Shown here: piece by piece, positions 10,715 to 19,491 of the stretch
Numbering within the stretch: the stretch's first letter is position 1
Layout of the letters: each line of letters opens with the position of its first letter
Source of the DNA: CAVZOY01 sp963777095
GTDB taxonomy: Bacteria; Actinomycetota; Actinomycetes; Mycobacteriales; Geodermatophilaceae
Reading direction: 5' to 3'
DNA length: 64,000 nt
NCBI GenBank assembly: GCA_963777095.1
Contig: CAVZOY010000002.1
Coordinates: forward strand, 248,001 to 312,000
The notes under the pieces: generated by a model
What the model saw: only the letters and a program-made list of their open reading frames with translations
What the model was told of the DNA's origin: nothing
The model's database searches: none
Program-made: the position numbers and the translations under genes

Positions 10715-11083
10715 GGGTCCTCCTGGTCCGCGCTCCGGGCGCGAGTTCGGTCGCGGGCGGCGCGGCGGCCGGTTCTCGGCCGCCGCACGGTGCACGGGAG
10801 CGCTGCCACGACCACGACGGTGGCCGCAAGCTACGCACCGGCGTTGCGCCGGGTCAACGGGCTGCCCTCGGGTCTCGGAACTAAATCAGCTGGGACGTCT
10901 GAATTGCGCACGGCAGTACCGCCCGTGACCTATCGGCGCCTCTGCGTGCCCTGCCACGGCCCTCCGTCCGCGGGCCCGGTGCGCGGGCCGGGGGCCGACC
11001 CGAACGACTCCGATCGGTCGCCGGCGTGGGTTGCCGTGGACCGTCGTCCGTGGCGAGGACCATGCCTGCTCGAGGGAGGACAC

Positions 11084-11600
11084 ATGGCCGGCGACGACGT
11101 CCCGATCCTGCTGCTGGACGTCGACGGGGTGCTGAACGTCGCCTGCCTCGACCTGCCCGATGGCTGGCGGCGCGGGACGTTCAACGGGTACGTGCTGTCG
11201 TGGGACCCGACGGTGACCGCCCGGCTGCGCCGGCTGCACGACGAGGGCCGGGTCGAGATCCAGTGGCTCACGACCTGGACCACGGACGCCGACCGGCTGC
11301 TGGCCGAGCCCATGGGCCTGCCGCGCGGCCTGCGGACCCACGCTCGCGCGGACGCGGCGCCGACCGGCTTCCTCGGGCGGCTGGGTCGGCGTCTCCGACT
11401 GGTGGAAGCTCGCCGTCGCCCGCGAGGTGGCCGAGGCGGAGCCGGACCGGCGCATCGTGTGGATCGACGACGACCTGGCCGAGCAGGCCGCGGACACCGG
11501 CGAGTGGCTCGCCGCCAATCCTCACGTGCTGGTGATCGCGCCGGACCTGTTCGCCGGGCTCACCCACGAGCAGCTGGACGAGGTCGAGGCTTGGCTCTGA
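11084..11600 (+). CDS. HAD-like domain protein, one frameshift
   Basis: ATG 11084 preceded by GAGGGAGG. The N terminus has the HAD nucleophile motif LLLDVDGVLN (D-x-D), and WLTTWTTDADRL follows. After a shift near 11370-11395 the reading continues in a third frame with SDWWKLAVAREVAEAEP, then RIVWIDDDLAEQA, the acidic DD motif of the HAD C-terminal part, and ends EQLDEVEAWL at 11600. Reconstructed length is about 172 residues, typical of small HAD proteins of unknown substrate. The downstream toxin-antitoxin pair starts 41 bases later. Confidence 0.65.
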
Positions 11601-11618
11601 CGCGTTGCACGCGTGGTA

Positions 11619-11636
11619 TCACGAGCGGTATCGTGA
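11619..11636. promoter_or_regulatory. Palindromic operator overlapping a leaderless-type promoter of the RHH-Doc pair
   Basis: TCACGA, six bases, TCGTGA is a perfect inverted repeat. It overlaps TATCGT (11629-11634), a TANNNT -10 box placed seven bases before the antitoxin ATG at 11642, the spacing of a leaderless transcript. A ribbon-helix-helix antitoxin would be expected to bind such a site and repress its own operon. Confidence 0.45.
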
Positions 11637-11641
11637 CTTCC

Positions 11642-11845
11642 ATGGCCATGACACTCCGTCTCGACGAGCAGGAGAGCGAGGCCCTGCGTCGCCGAGCCGA
11701 GCTCGAAGGACGCTCGATGCAGGAAGTCGCCCGTCAGGCGGTGCGGGACTACATCGAGCGCACCAGCAAGCGTGATCTGCTCGACCGGGTGCTGGATGAG
11801 GAACTGCCGCGCTACGCGGAGGCCCTCGAGCGCCTCGGCCAGTGA
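11642..11845 (+). CDS. Ribbon-helix-helix antitoxin of a Doc-type module
   Basis: 67 residues, intact. The N terminus MAMTLRLDEQESEALRRRAE is a ribbon-helix-helix DNA-binding fold (MetJ/Arc/CopG type), and the C-terminal TSKRDLLDRVLDEELPRYAE would be the toxin-neutralising tail. Its TGA overlaps the GTG of the downstream Doc gene (sequence GTGA), an arrangement that couples translation of the pair. Autoregulation through the palindrome at 11619-11636 is likely. Confidence 0.8.
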   Translation: MAMTLRLDEQESEALRRRAELEGRSMQEVARQAVRDYIERTSKRDLLDRVLDEELPRYAEALERLGQ

Positions 11846-12226
11846 TCTACCTCGATCTCGACGACCTGCTGCACGTCGCGCGTCGAACCCTGGACAAGGT
11901 CGAGGTCCGCGATGCCGGCTTGTTGGAATCCGCACTGGCCAGGCCGCGAGTCCACGGTCTTCAGGCGAGGACGTCAGCCCTCGATCACACGGTGCAAGGC
12001 GGCCGCGCTCCTGCACTCCCTCGCTCGCAACCATCGCACTCTCGTCGACGGCAACAAGCGTCTCGCGCTCGCTGGAACCATCGCCTTCTACGGTTTGAAC
12101 GGCATCCGGTTGACGTTGACCAACGACGAGGCTTACGAGCTCGTCATGGCCGTCGCCGCCGGGGACATGGACGGGGTCGAGCCGATCTCCGCGCGTCTGG
12201 CGGCGGGAACGACCGCCTGGCGCTGA
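11842..12226 (+). CDS. doc: Doc-family toxin (Fic fold), frameshifted
   Basis: GTG 11842 (reads IYLDLDDLLHVA). The N-terminal frame is lost near 11955. Similarity resumes through STVF and GEDV in neighbouring frames and then KAAALLHSLARNH. The conserved Doc motif NHRTLVDGNKR is intact, with the His and the GNKR loop, and the end LALAGTIAFYGLNG through RLAAGTTAW is typical. Doc of phage P1 inactivates EF-Tu by phosphorylation; that this one does the same is inference. As written it cannot be made in one piece. At least two indels within 50 bases suggest assembly error or a dead toxin. Confidence 0.7.
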
Positions 12227-12238
12227 GCTGTCGCTGGA

Positions 12239-13296
12239 TCAGCTTCTCTGGTCGGCAAGGAAGCGGCGCGACGACATCGGCCGGGATGCGCCCGCGGTCG
12301 CTGACCTCGATGCCCTGCGCCCGGGCCCAGAGCCTGACCTCGGCGGGCGAGGGCGGCGCGTCCGGCACCGGCCCGCCGGGCGCGAAGGAAGCCTCTACCT
12401 CAGCGGTGGACCGGGCGGCGCCCAGCTCCGCCAGGCATGCACCGAGCCAGCGGTAGGTCCACTCCTGGGCCAGCGGTCGGGTCTCGCAGAAGACGACGGG
12501 CACGCGTCGGAAACCGGGCCTGCGCCTCGGCCAGTGCCTCGGCGACCCGACTTCCGGACACGTGCGGCAGCTTGAACATCCGGCTGTAGCGGTCCTCGAC
12601 CACAACCGCGGCACGGGGCAGCGCGGTGAGGTCGGCCATCGCGTAGGTGAGCTTGCCGGAGAGCAGGCTGCCGGCGAGGTCCTCGAGGGTCTTGCGCTCG
12701 ACGGCGGCGACGACGGCGCCGTCCAGGGCGACGGCGTAGTCGCCGGCGGCCAGCCGCTGTCGCTGGGTGGTGGCCTGCTGCGACCCGAACGCGTACGGGT
12801 ACTTCTCCCCCGAGTCGACGAGGATCTCGAGCACCTGCCCGTGCGCCCGGGCGGTCGGCAGGTGCACGCCGGGACGCGCCTGCTTCGTCGTCCGTGGCGA
12901 CTGCCAGAAGATGACCTCGCGGCCCCGCGCACGGGTGATGACCAGCTGCGAGCGGTTCTCCCGCGCCCGCGCCAGCACGAGGTCGATGGCCGGGCCGCGC
13001 CGGGAGCAGGACCGGACGGCGTGCCGCTCGACGATCTCCGCGTCGGCCGGCCACTCCGGCGCCCGGTGGCAGTACACCTTGTTCGCTCGCGGCCATGTTT
13101 CCCGCGCCTTGACGACGACGCCGGCCGGTCCGAGCGGGATGCGCACCAGATACGGCAGCTGCGACTCCGGGTCGGGGTTGCGCGCCACGATCAGGTCGTC
13201 GACCACGGCCTCAGCGTCGCACGACTCGAACGGTCGGACGTGACCACGCCGCCCAGACCACTCGGCACCGGTCCAGTACCGCGGCACGGTCGTCAT
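12239..13296 (-). CDS. ERCC4-type nuclease domain protein with Lsr2-like DNA-binding tail, frameshifted
   Basis: ATG 13296 (MTTVPRYWTGAEWSG). The middle carries the ERCC4 nuclease pattern GDYAVALDG followed by VERKTLEDLAG (the G-D...E-R-K core of XPF-type nucleases). After a shift near 12510 the chain continues VPVVFCETRPLAQEWTYRW. It ends with an Lsr2-type E3 DNA-binding module: SPAEVRLWARAQG, then EVSDRGRIPADVVA, the helix and RGR minor-groove hook of Lsr2. A second shift near 12262 leads to the natural end FLADQRS and a stop at 12239. An AT-targeted structure-specific nuclease is the inferred role. The start is divergent from VapBC. Confidence 0.75.
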
Positions 13297-13312
13297 TCGG
13301 CGGGAATATGGC

Positions 13313-13318
13313 TACAAT
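13313..13318 (+). promoter_or_regulatory. -10 box of the vapBC-like operon
   Basis: TACAAT lies in a 51-base intergenic gap between the divergent ERCC4 gene (start 13296) and the antitoxin ATG at 13348. It is a near-consensus -10 in an AT-richer patch. No convincing -35 is visible. Confidence 0.4.
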
Positions 13319-13347
13319 GCATCGATCTTTGTGGTCACGGAGTGAGG

Positions 13348-13601
13348 ATGACGAGCATCGGCATCCGTGAGCTGAGAGATGGTCTCAGCAACGCATCGCC
13401 GCAGTGCGCGACGGCGCGACGATCACCGTGACCGATCACGGCCAGGCGGTGGCCCGCATCAGCCGTCGACGCGCCGACAGGCTCTCGAGCGGTTGATCGC
13501 AGAGGGCGTCGTGCAACTCCCGGCTCGTCGCAAGCGCCGGCGCCAGCTCCGGTTGCCGCTGACGTCTCGCTCTCGGAGGCGTGCTCATCGATCGCCGGTG
13601 A
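13348..13601 (+). CDS. Phd/YefM-type antitoxin of a VapBC-like module, frameshifted
   Basis: ATG 13348 (MTSIGIRELRDGLS). After a shift near 13393 the next frame gives RIAAVRDGATITVTDHGQAV, the Phd/YefM signature with the VTDHG loop. Further shifts near 13470-13560 lead through LERLIAEGVVQLPARRKR to an end at 13601. The last codons overlap the toxin start (sequence GTGA), as in the Doc module. DNA-binding antitoxin, likely autoregulated. As given the frame is broken at least twice. Confidence 0.65.
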
Positions 13602-14031
13602 TCCTCTACCTGGACACCTCCGCGCTCGTGCCGCTGCTCGTGACCGAGAGCGTCGACGAGCCGTTGCCGGCAGCTGTGGAATGCCGCGAACCTGACGATG
13701 TGCACGGCGATCGGGCGCGTCGAGGCGTCCGCGGCCCTCGCATGCCGCGCGAATGCGCGCCGGACATCGTCTCGTCGGCGTGCCGGCTGACCGACGGCAG
13801 CCCGTCTGCTGGACGGGCTGTGGAGCGGATCGCGGTCGTTCCGGCCGGCGGGCCGAGGTTGCGTGCTGCGTCCGCAGCCGCGCTCCGCCCGGCTTGCGCG
13901 GTTACGAGGACGTCGCATGCGCCGCCGCCGTGGCCGTAGCCGGTGACGGGTTGGTCGCGGCCAGTGGTGACCAGGATCTGCTCGCCGCCTGGCGCGTCAA
14001 GGGACTGGCCGTCGTCGACACGAACGCCTGA
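13598..14031 (+). CDS. vapC: PIN-domain toxin VapC, frameshifted
   Basis: GTG 13598 begins VILYLDTSALVPLLVTES, the classic PIN N terminus with the first catalytic Asp. The next frames give the AIGRVEASAALACR-like segment near 13705-13760 and, at the end, GLVAASGDQDLLAAWRVKGL with the late catalytic Asp region and an end VVDTNA at 14031. PIN toxins are Mg-dependent RNases, often cutting tRNA or rRNA. At least two indels interrupt the gene here, so it is either dead or mis-assembled. It closes the TA module begun at 13348. Confidence 0.65.
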
Positions 14032-14221
14032 GCGTCCGGTGAACTCTCGGTAGCGCTGACCTGCGTTGTCCGAATGCCATCGCGCGGCGTCCACCTCGCC
14101 CTGCCGGTCACGGGGGCAGCAGAGCCTGGCCCAATGCGCGCACGACGGCCGGAACGGACCCGCTCCTGCTCCAGTCGCACGTGATCGCCGTGTCGTTACC
14201 GATCAGGGCCTGGTAGACAAC

Positions 14222-14920
14222 ATGCTGCGGGCGGTCGGCGTGTCTGTCCGGCACCTTCAGCGACTGGTGTCGGACGGGGACCTGGTGGCCATCGGTCCCG
14301 ACCGCATCGATGCCGAATCCGTCGCTCAGTGGATGGCGCAGCGGCGAGGTAGCCGGGTACGCGCCTGGGAGGAGCCGACCGCCTGGGCCGCCGTCGCCCT
14401 GCTCGAAGGCGAGCAGGCGCCCTGGCTGGGGCAGGCACAACGATCCCGGCTCCGGGCGGCCCTCGCCGGCGCCAGCGGGACCGAACTGGCCGTGCGTGCC
14501 CGCAACAGGGCCCGGATCCACCGCTATTCCGCCCACCCGCGCGCGCTGCGCCACCTGAGTCGCGACGTCATCGCGTCGGGGGCCGCAGAAGGCGTCGGCG
14601 GGCTGAGTGCTGCCCCGGACCTCCTCGACGGGTACGTCGACGACGATGCCCTCCCGCACCTCGTGCGGCGCTACCGGCTGGATCGCGACCCGGCCGGCAG
14701 CGTCATCCTGCGCGTGACGGGCATGCCGGCGTCCCTGGTCACCGAACTGGCACGGGGACGGCACCACGTCCTGGCCGGGCTCGATCTGGCCGGCTCCACC
14801 GGCGCGCGGGAGCGCGCAGCCGGCCATCGCCTGCTCGAACGCGCGCTGGGCAGATGCGTGGCTGAGGTCCTCCAGAGCGGCATCAGAGCCAGGTGGGCAA
14901 CGCGGGCGCGTCGCCGCTGA
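14222..14920 (+). CDS. HTH-domain protein, antitoxin-like
   Basis: From ATG 14222 the protein opens MLRAVGVSVRHLQRLVSDGD, a helix-turn-helix or excisionase-like reader. It continues through WEEPTAWAAVALLEGEQAPW, HRYSAHPRALRHLSRDV, DGYVDDDALPHLVRRYRL and GRHHVLAGLDLAGSTGARER. Proteins of this shape are often annotated as regulators or AbiEi-like antitoxins, but no nucleotidyltransferase toxin lies next to it, so I leave the role open. The frame is open back to 14066, but the upstream part looks non-coding. The end overlaps the convergent gene at 14883 by 38 bases, which suggests the true C terminus is shifted. Confidence 0.5.
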   Translation: MLRAVGVSVRHLQRLVSDGDLVAIGPDRIDAESVAQWMAQRRGSRVRAWEEPTAWAAVALLEGEQAPWLGQAQRSRLRAALAGASGTELAVRARNRARIHRYSAHPRALRHLSRDVIASGAAEGVGGLSAAPDLLDGYVDDDALPHLVRRYRLDRDPAGSVILRVTGMPASLVTELARGRHHVLAGLDLAGSTGARERAAGHRLLERALGRCVAEVLQSGIRARWATRARRR

Positions 14921-15571
14921 GCCCGTCAGTCCGTGACCGGGTCAGCCACGCGGCCAGCGCGGCCACCGGACCCTCGACCCGCGCGGCGCCCGAACCCCAC
15001 GTCCGCTCGAGATCGGTGGCCACCAGCGTCACGTCCGGCGTCTGGTCGCGGGAGGCGAAGAGCGCGAGGACGTCGTCGACGAGGGCGGCCAGGAACTCGG
15101 CCGGGCGTCGGCGAAGGAGAGGCCGGCGTCGAGGTCGACGCCGTGCACCCACAGCTCCTTGGCGCGCATCCACGGGATCTCGCGTGCGGCGACGGTGCGA
15201 CCCTGCCCGTTGCGGACCGGCCTCCCCCACGCCTCGGCGGGCAGCACCGCGACGGCCTCGGCGAGCCGGGCCTCGGCGTCCCGGAAGTCGGCGCGCAGCG
15301 CATCGGCCGGCACCGCCGCGGTGGCCTCGATGGCCGCGTCGCGGGCCTCGCGCGAGGGGTACATCGGCGTCTCGACACCGGTGCGCGCCCAGGTGCACAG
15401 GTTGACGAGGGCGTCGGCGTTGCGGGCGAGGTGGGCGACGACGTGGGCGCGGGTCCAGCCGGGCAGGGCTGACGGCTCGCGCAGGTCGTCGTCCGTCAAG
15501 CCGTCGAGCGCACGGACGACGGCGCGGTCGCCGTCGGCCCACCACTGTCGGGCGGTGTCGAGGTCGGGCAC
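14883..15571 (-). CDS. Mycothiol-dependent maleylpyruvate isomerase family (DinB fold) protein, one frameshift
   Basis: ATG 15571 (MPDLDTARQWWADGDRAVV). Early metal-binding-type features LPGWTRAHVVAHLARNADAL and the later KELWVHGVDLDAG give the three-His arrangement of the DinB/MDMPI superfamily. After a shift near 15105 the sequence continues AALVDDVLALFASRDQTPDV to DAPALPTWL at 14883. Total about 228 residues, normal for the family. Such proteins use mycothiol to isomerise maleylpyruvate or detoxify electrophiles; the substrate here is unknown. The gene is convergent with the HTH gene and divergent from the epoxide hydrolase. Confidence 0.75.
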
Positions 15572-15666
15572 CGGGTGATGGTGTCACCCGGTGCGACCCG
15601 AGGTTGGTGCGTCGTCGGTCCGCCACGATGATCACGACCGCTGGGAAGACGACGGAGGGACAACCC

Positions 15667-16748
15667 ATGGACGACGCTCCGCCGCCGGTGACCAGGCCGT
15701 GCTGGACGACCTGCGGGCGCGGCTGCGGGGCTTCCGCCGCGTCGAGCCGATAGCCGGGTCCGGCTGGGCCCTCGGGACGGATCCTGACTACCTGGCCGAC
15801 CTGATCCGCTACTGGGCGGAGGACTACGACTGGCGGGTGCACGAGCGGCGGATCCGCTCGCTGCGTGGGTCCGCACCGCCGAGGCGCGGGCGGTCCATGA
15901 GCGCGCCGCCGATCCGGACGCGACCGGCCCTCGTGCTGCTGCACGGCTGGCCCGACTCGGTGCTGCGCTACGAGCGGGTGCTGCCGCTGCTCGGCGACGT
16001 GCACGTAGTGGTCCCGGCGCTCCCGGGGTACCCGTTCGCCGCACCGGTCGAGCAGGGCGGGATATGTCGGCGGCCGAGATGGCGGACGTCGTCGCCGGCG
16101 CGGTGGCGGGGCTGGGATACGACCGGTACGTCGTCTCCGCCGGCGACATCGGCCGCGGCGTGGACGATGGCCCTGGCGTCCGCGCATGCCGACCGGGTGG
16201 CGGCTCTCCACCTCACCGATGTGCCGACCGTGCACCTGCTGACGGCGGATCGCGACACGCTGACCGCCGACGAGCGCGACTACCGCAACCGGGTGGAGCA
16301 CTGGCGGCTCACCGAGGGTGCCTACCTGCTCGAGCAGGCGACCCGGCCGCACACGCTCGCGGCCGCGCTGGGCGACTCCCCGGCGGGCCTGGCCGCCTGG
16401 ATCGTGGAAAAACTGCGCGGCTGGAGCGACTGCGACGGAGACGTGGAGTCGGTCTTCCCCCGCGACGAGCTGCTGACCTGGGTGACCGCGTACTGGGTCA
16501 CCGGCACGATCGGCACCTCCTTCGGCCCGTACGCGCGGCCGAGCCCGCCGGTGTCGCGGGTGGCCGTGCCCACGGTGATCACGCAGTTCGCGCACGACAC
16601 CGTGCTGGCTTCCCGCGGCGTCGCCGAGCGCGTGTTCGACCTGCGCGCGTGGCAGGAGGAGACCGCCGGCGGCCACTTCGCCGCGTGGGAGCGGCCAGAG
16701 GCCTTCGTCCGCGGCGTACGCGCCGCGCTGGTCCTGGCTGCGGAATGA
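15667..16748 (+). CDS. Epoxide hydrolase family alpha/beta hydrolase, frameshifted
   Basis: ATG 15667 preceded by GGAGGGA at a good distance, with a shift near 15690 into the main frame (LDDLRARLRGFRRVEPIAG). An EHN-type N-terminal domain (YLADLIRYWAEDYDWRVHE) precedes LVLLHGWPDSVLRYERVLPLL. The nucleophile Asp sits in SAGDIGRGV, read in another frame between about 16063 and 16165, and the C-terminal catalytic His is in GGHFAAWERPE. Length about 360, as for microsomal-type epoxide hydrolases (PF06441 plus hydrolase fold). It would open epoxides to diols by an ester intermediate; the substrate is unknown. The locally displaced active-site segment fits a pair of compensating indels. Confidence 0.75.
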
Positions 16749-16756
16749 CGTGCGGC

Positions 16757-16792
16757 GGGATCCGCCCGGGCCGATCGGTCCGGGCGGATCCC
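16757..16792. terminator. Bidirectional terminator hairpin
   Basis: A perfect 13-bp stem (GGGATCCGCCCGG and its complement) with a 10-base loop lies in the 49-base gap between the convergent epoxide hydrolase and permease genes. No U-tract. Confidence 0.7.
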
Positions 16793-16797
16793 GTAGC

Positions 16798-18330
16798 TCA
16801 GGTGCGGGAGCGGGCCTCCGGGTCGATGTCCTCGACGTCGATCGCCCCGTAGCCCTCGGCCTGCGGGTCGCCGTGCAGGCCGCCGGACATCGCGTACTCC
16901 TCCTCCGGCGAGAGCACCAGGCGGTGCCGGCCGAAGGCGGCGAAGCCGACGAGTGCGATCACGTAGATGACGGCGATGGCGATGATCGCCGGCCGGTAGT
17001 CCTCGTTGAGCATGACGCCGACGAAGATCAGCGCCGCGATGGCGCCGGCGAACACGGCGCCGCCCACGCCGAACGGGCTGCGGTACGGCCGGCTGGCGTT
17101 CGGGAACTTCCGGCGCAGCAGCACGAACGACACCATCTGCAGCAGGTAGGCCAGGACCGCACCCCAGACGGCGATGTTGAGGACGATCGCCCCGGCCGTC
17201 TCGCCGCCGGTGTCGACGACGATCAGCGCGACGAAGCCGATGACCGCGCCGACCACGAGGGCGATCCACGGGGTCCGGCGCGCACCGGTGAGCGACAGGG
17301 CCTTCGGGTAGTAGCCGGCCCGGCTGAGCGAGTAGATGTTGCGCCCGTAGGCGTACATGATCCCCTGCAGCGAGGCGAACAGGCCGAGGAGAGCGAAGGC
17401 CGACAGGATCGCGGCGACGTCGCTGTTGGGCAGGATCGCCCGGAAGCCGTCGAGCAGCGGCTCACCGGACTCGCCGATCGCCGAGGCGCCGACGACGGCC
17501 GGGTTGAGCACCAGCACCAGGCCGCCGCTGACGATCAGCGTGGCCAGGCCCCACATGCCCGCACGCGGGATGTCGCGGGCCGGCATGTGCGACTCCTCGG
17601 CGGCGAGCGGGAGCTCCTCGATGCCGAGGTAGAGCCACATCGCGAACGGCATCGCGAGCACGACCTGCCACCAGCCGAACGGCACGAAGTCGCTGTTGCC
17701 GGCCTCCGGCTCGATGTCGAAGAGGTTGCCGAAGTCGAGGGCGCCGGAGAACAGCGCCATGACGGCGAACAGCGCGATGACCGCCAGCGAGAGGGCGGCG
17801 ACGATCACGGCGAACCGGAACGAGATCTCCGAGCCGGCGATGTTCAGCAGCAGGAAGATCGCGTAGAGGATCACCCACCAGACCCACGCCGGCATCGACA
17901 GCCCGAACAGTTCGTCGGTGATGCTGTCGGCGTAGGCGGCGGAGAAGTAGACGATGACGGCGGTCGTCGCGACGTACTCGATCGTCTCGGCGAGGCCGGT
18001 GACGAAGCCGCCCCACGGGCCCATGGCGCTTCTCGCGAACGAGTAGGCGCCGCCGGTGTGCGGCATGGCCGACGCCATCTCGCCGATGCTGCCGATCATC
18101 GTGACGTACATCAGCGTGACGATCACCGTGGCGATGAGGAACCCGCCCCAGCCGGCGCCGCCGATGCCGAAGTTCCAGCCGGAGAAGTCGCCGGAGATGA
18201 CGGCGGCGACGCCGAGTCCCCACAGCCCCCAGAACCCGGCCGCCCGGGTCAGCCCCCGCTTCTCGAAGTAGCCCTCTTGGGCGTGGGTGTAGGTGACGCC
18301 CGAGGCGCCACGCGGTGCGGGACTGGACAT
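16798..18330 (-). CDS. eat: APC-superfamily amino acid permease, probable ethanolamine permease
   Basis: 510 residues, intact, from ATG 18330 (MSSPAPRGASGVTYTHAQEG). About 12 hydrophobic spans alternate with charged loops. The APC consensus region GEMASAMPHTGGAYSFAR follows span 2, and EELPLAAEESHMPARDIPRA lies in the span 6-7 loop, both typical of the ethanolamine permease (TIGR00908) branch. The cytosolic tail is acidic. No ethanolamine ammonia-lyase gene is adjacent, so ethanolamine as substrate rests on similarity alone. The intergenic region 18331-18553 holds nothing recognisable. Confidence 0.75.
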   Translation of the reverse strand: MSSPAPRGASGVTYTHAQEGYFEKRGLTRAAGFWGLWGLGVAAVISGDFSGWNFGIGGAGWGGFLIATVIVTLMYVTMIGSIGEMASAMPHTGGAYSFARSAMGPWGGFVTGLAETIEYVATTAVIVYFSAAYADSITDELFGLSMPAWVWWVILYAIFLLLNIAGSEISFRFAVIVAALSLAVIALFAVMALFSGALDFGNLFDIEPEAGNSDFVPFGWWQVVLAMPFAMWLYLGIEELPLAAEESHMPARDIPRAGMWGLATLIVSGGLVLVLNPAVVGASAIGESGEPLLDGFRAILPNSDVAAILSAFALLGLFASLQGIMYAYGRNIYSLSRAGYYPKALSLTGARRTPWIALVVGAVIGFVALIVVDTGGETAGAIVLNIAVWGAVLAYLLQMVSFVLLRRKFPNASRPYRSPFGVGGAVFAGAIAALIFVGVMLNEDYRPAIIAIAVIYVIALVGFAAFGRHRLVLSPEEEYAMSGGLHGDPQAEGYGAIDVEDIDPEARSRT

Positions 18331-18553
18331 GGGCGTCTCCTGGAGGACCGGACGACGGCCCACTGGACGCTGAGTGCGACGAACGGCGGCCAGCAGGCTG
18401 TCGTGGTGCGGATCGGATCGTCGGCAAGGCTCGGTGCGGCGGAAAGCGTGGTGCGTCGCGCCACCGCTGGTCAAGGGGTGTGCGCCGCCGTCACCGAGCC
18501 GTGTCCTGGGCGCAACACGACTTGATCACCGAGGCAGCCGGCAGCGATGCCTG

Positions 18554-19366
18554 TCAACGCGGCCGGCTGAGCCGCCGGACCACGGCCTCGCCGCCGACCC
18601 GCCGGATCAGCTCGAGGTCACCGCAGACCACGAGCAGGTCCCGGGCCCGGGACAGCCCGACGTACAACTTCTCCCGCGCCCGGGACTCGTCGCCGAACCC
18701 GTTGACCGCGAGCACGACGGCGGGCCGTTCGAGTCCCTTGAAGCCGAGGACGTGCCCGTAGAACAGGTCCTCGTCGTCCCAGTACGAGGCCCAGTACGCG
18801 TCCTGGCCGGCCTGCTGCCGCTCCTTCTGCACGTCGTGCCGGCTGCCGGTCGTGAGCAGCGCGACCGCGTCGGCCGGCCAGCCCTCGTCGAGCAGCGCGA
18901 CGGCGGCGTCGTCCGCGGCGTCGATGGCGTCCCCGGTCGCGCACGGCACGAACCGCACCGGGACACCGCTCTCCGCGCGGATCTCCATCTGCGCGGGCGC
19001 GAGGCTGGAGAACGTGCCGGCGATCTGCTTGGTGTTGCGCAGGTTCTCGGTCAGGTCGGCCGCGACCAGGTCGACCGTCGGCCGGCCCTGCCGGGCGAAG
19101 ACCCGCTGCCCCTCGTCGGCGAACACGTAGAGGCACCCACTGGGCGTTCCGCAGGGAGCCGCTGCCCCCTTGATCTCGATGACGGCGACGCCGACGCCGG
19201 GCCAGGCGACGATCGCGTCGGCCTCGCGATCCTCGTGCCAGTCGGTGAGCCGCTGGTTACGGAAGACCACCGCCTCGTCGGGCAGTTGCTCGACGAGCGC
19301 GTCGACGAACCACTGCTCGGCGTAGGACTCGTAGCCGGCCTCCGGCGGGAACACCCGCGCCGTCAT
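18554..19366 (-). CDS. NERD-helicase paralogue with internal deletion (copy 2)
   Basis: 270 residues in a single open frame from ATG 19366 (MTARVFPPEAGYESY). The NERD-like head (AIVAWPGVGVAVIEIKG) joins directly, through GAAAPCGTPSGC, to the C-terminal helicase part (LYVFADEGQRVFA onward, NLRNTKQIAGTF, YVGLSRARDLLVV). Against copy 1, about 280 residues are missing, including Walker A and the DEAQ Walker B box. It therefore cannot bind ATP in the normal way. The fused frame is open and near-identical to copy 1 on both sides, so the deletion is recent or maintained. It ends the minus-strand defence island. Confidence 0.75.
   Translation of the reverse strand: MTARVFPPEAGYESYAEQWFVDALVEQLPDEAVVFRNQRLTDWHEDREADAIVAWPGVGVAVIEIKGAAAPCGTPSGCLYVFADEGQRVFARQGRPTVDLVAADLTENLRNTKQIAGTFSSLAPAQMEIRAESGVPVRFVPCATGDAIDAADDAAVALLDEGWPADAVALLTTGSRHDVQKERQQAGQDAYWASYWDDEDLFYGHVLGFKGLERPAVVLAVNGFGDESRAREKLYVGLSRARDLLVVCGDLELIRRVGGEAVVRRLSRPR
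18569..19138. repeat. Direct repeat, right copy (NERD-helicase)
   Basis: This is the partner of 3939-4506, in the same orientation and almost identical. The block 19160-19366 likewise matches 5350-5561. About 845 bases present between the blocks in copy 1 are absent here. Confidence 0.8.
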
Positions 19367-19491
19367 CGCTCCTCCTCGTCCGAGCCGTTTCGGCAGCCGA
19401 TCTTTTTAGGTCCGCCCCTCCCATGAGCCGCATTTTGGTCAAAGCCGGAACTCGGTCGATCGAGCGCGCAACCTGCTGGGACCCTGGAGTG

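Noticed and set aside
16750..18525. Long plus-strand open frame opposite the permease
   Set aside because: Arg/Asp/His-rich antisense shadow of a clear membrane transporter; no domain and no start signal.
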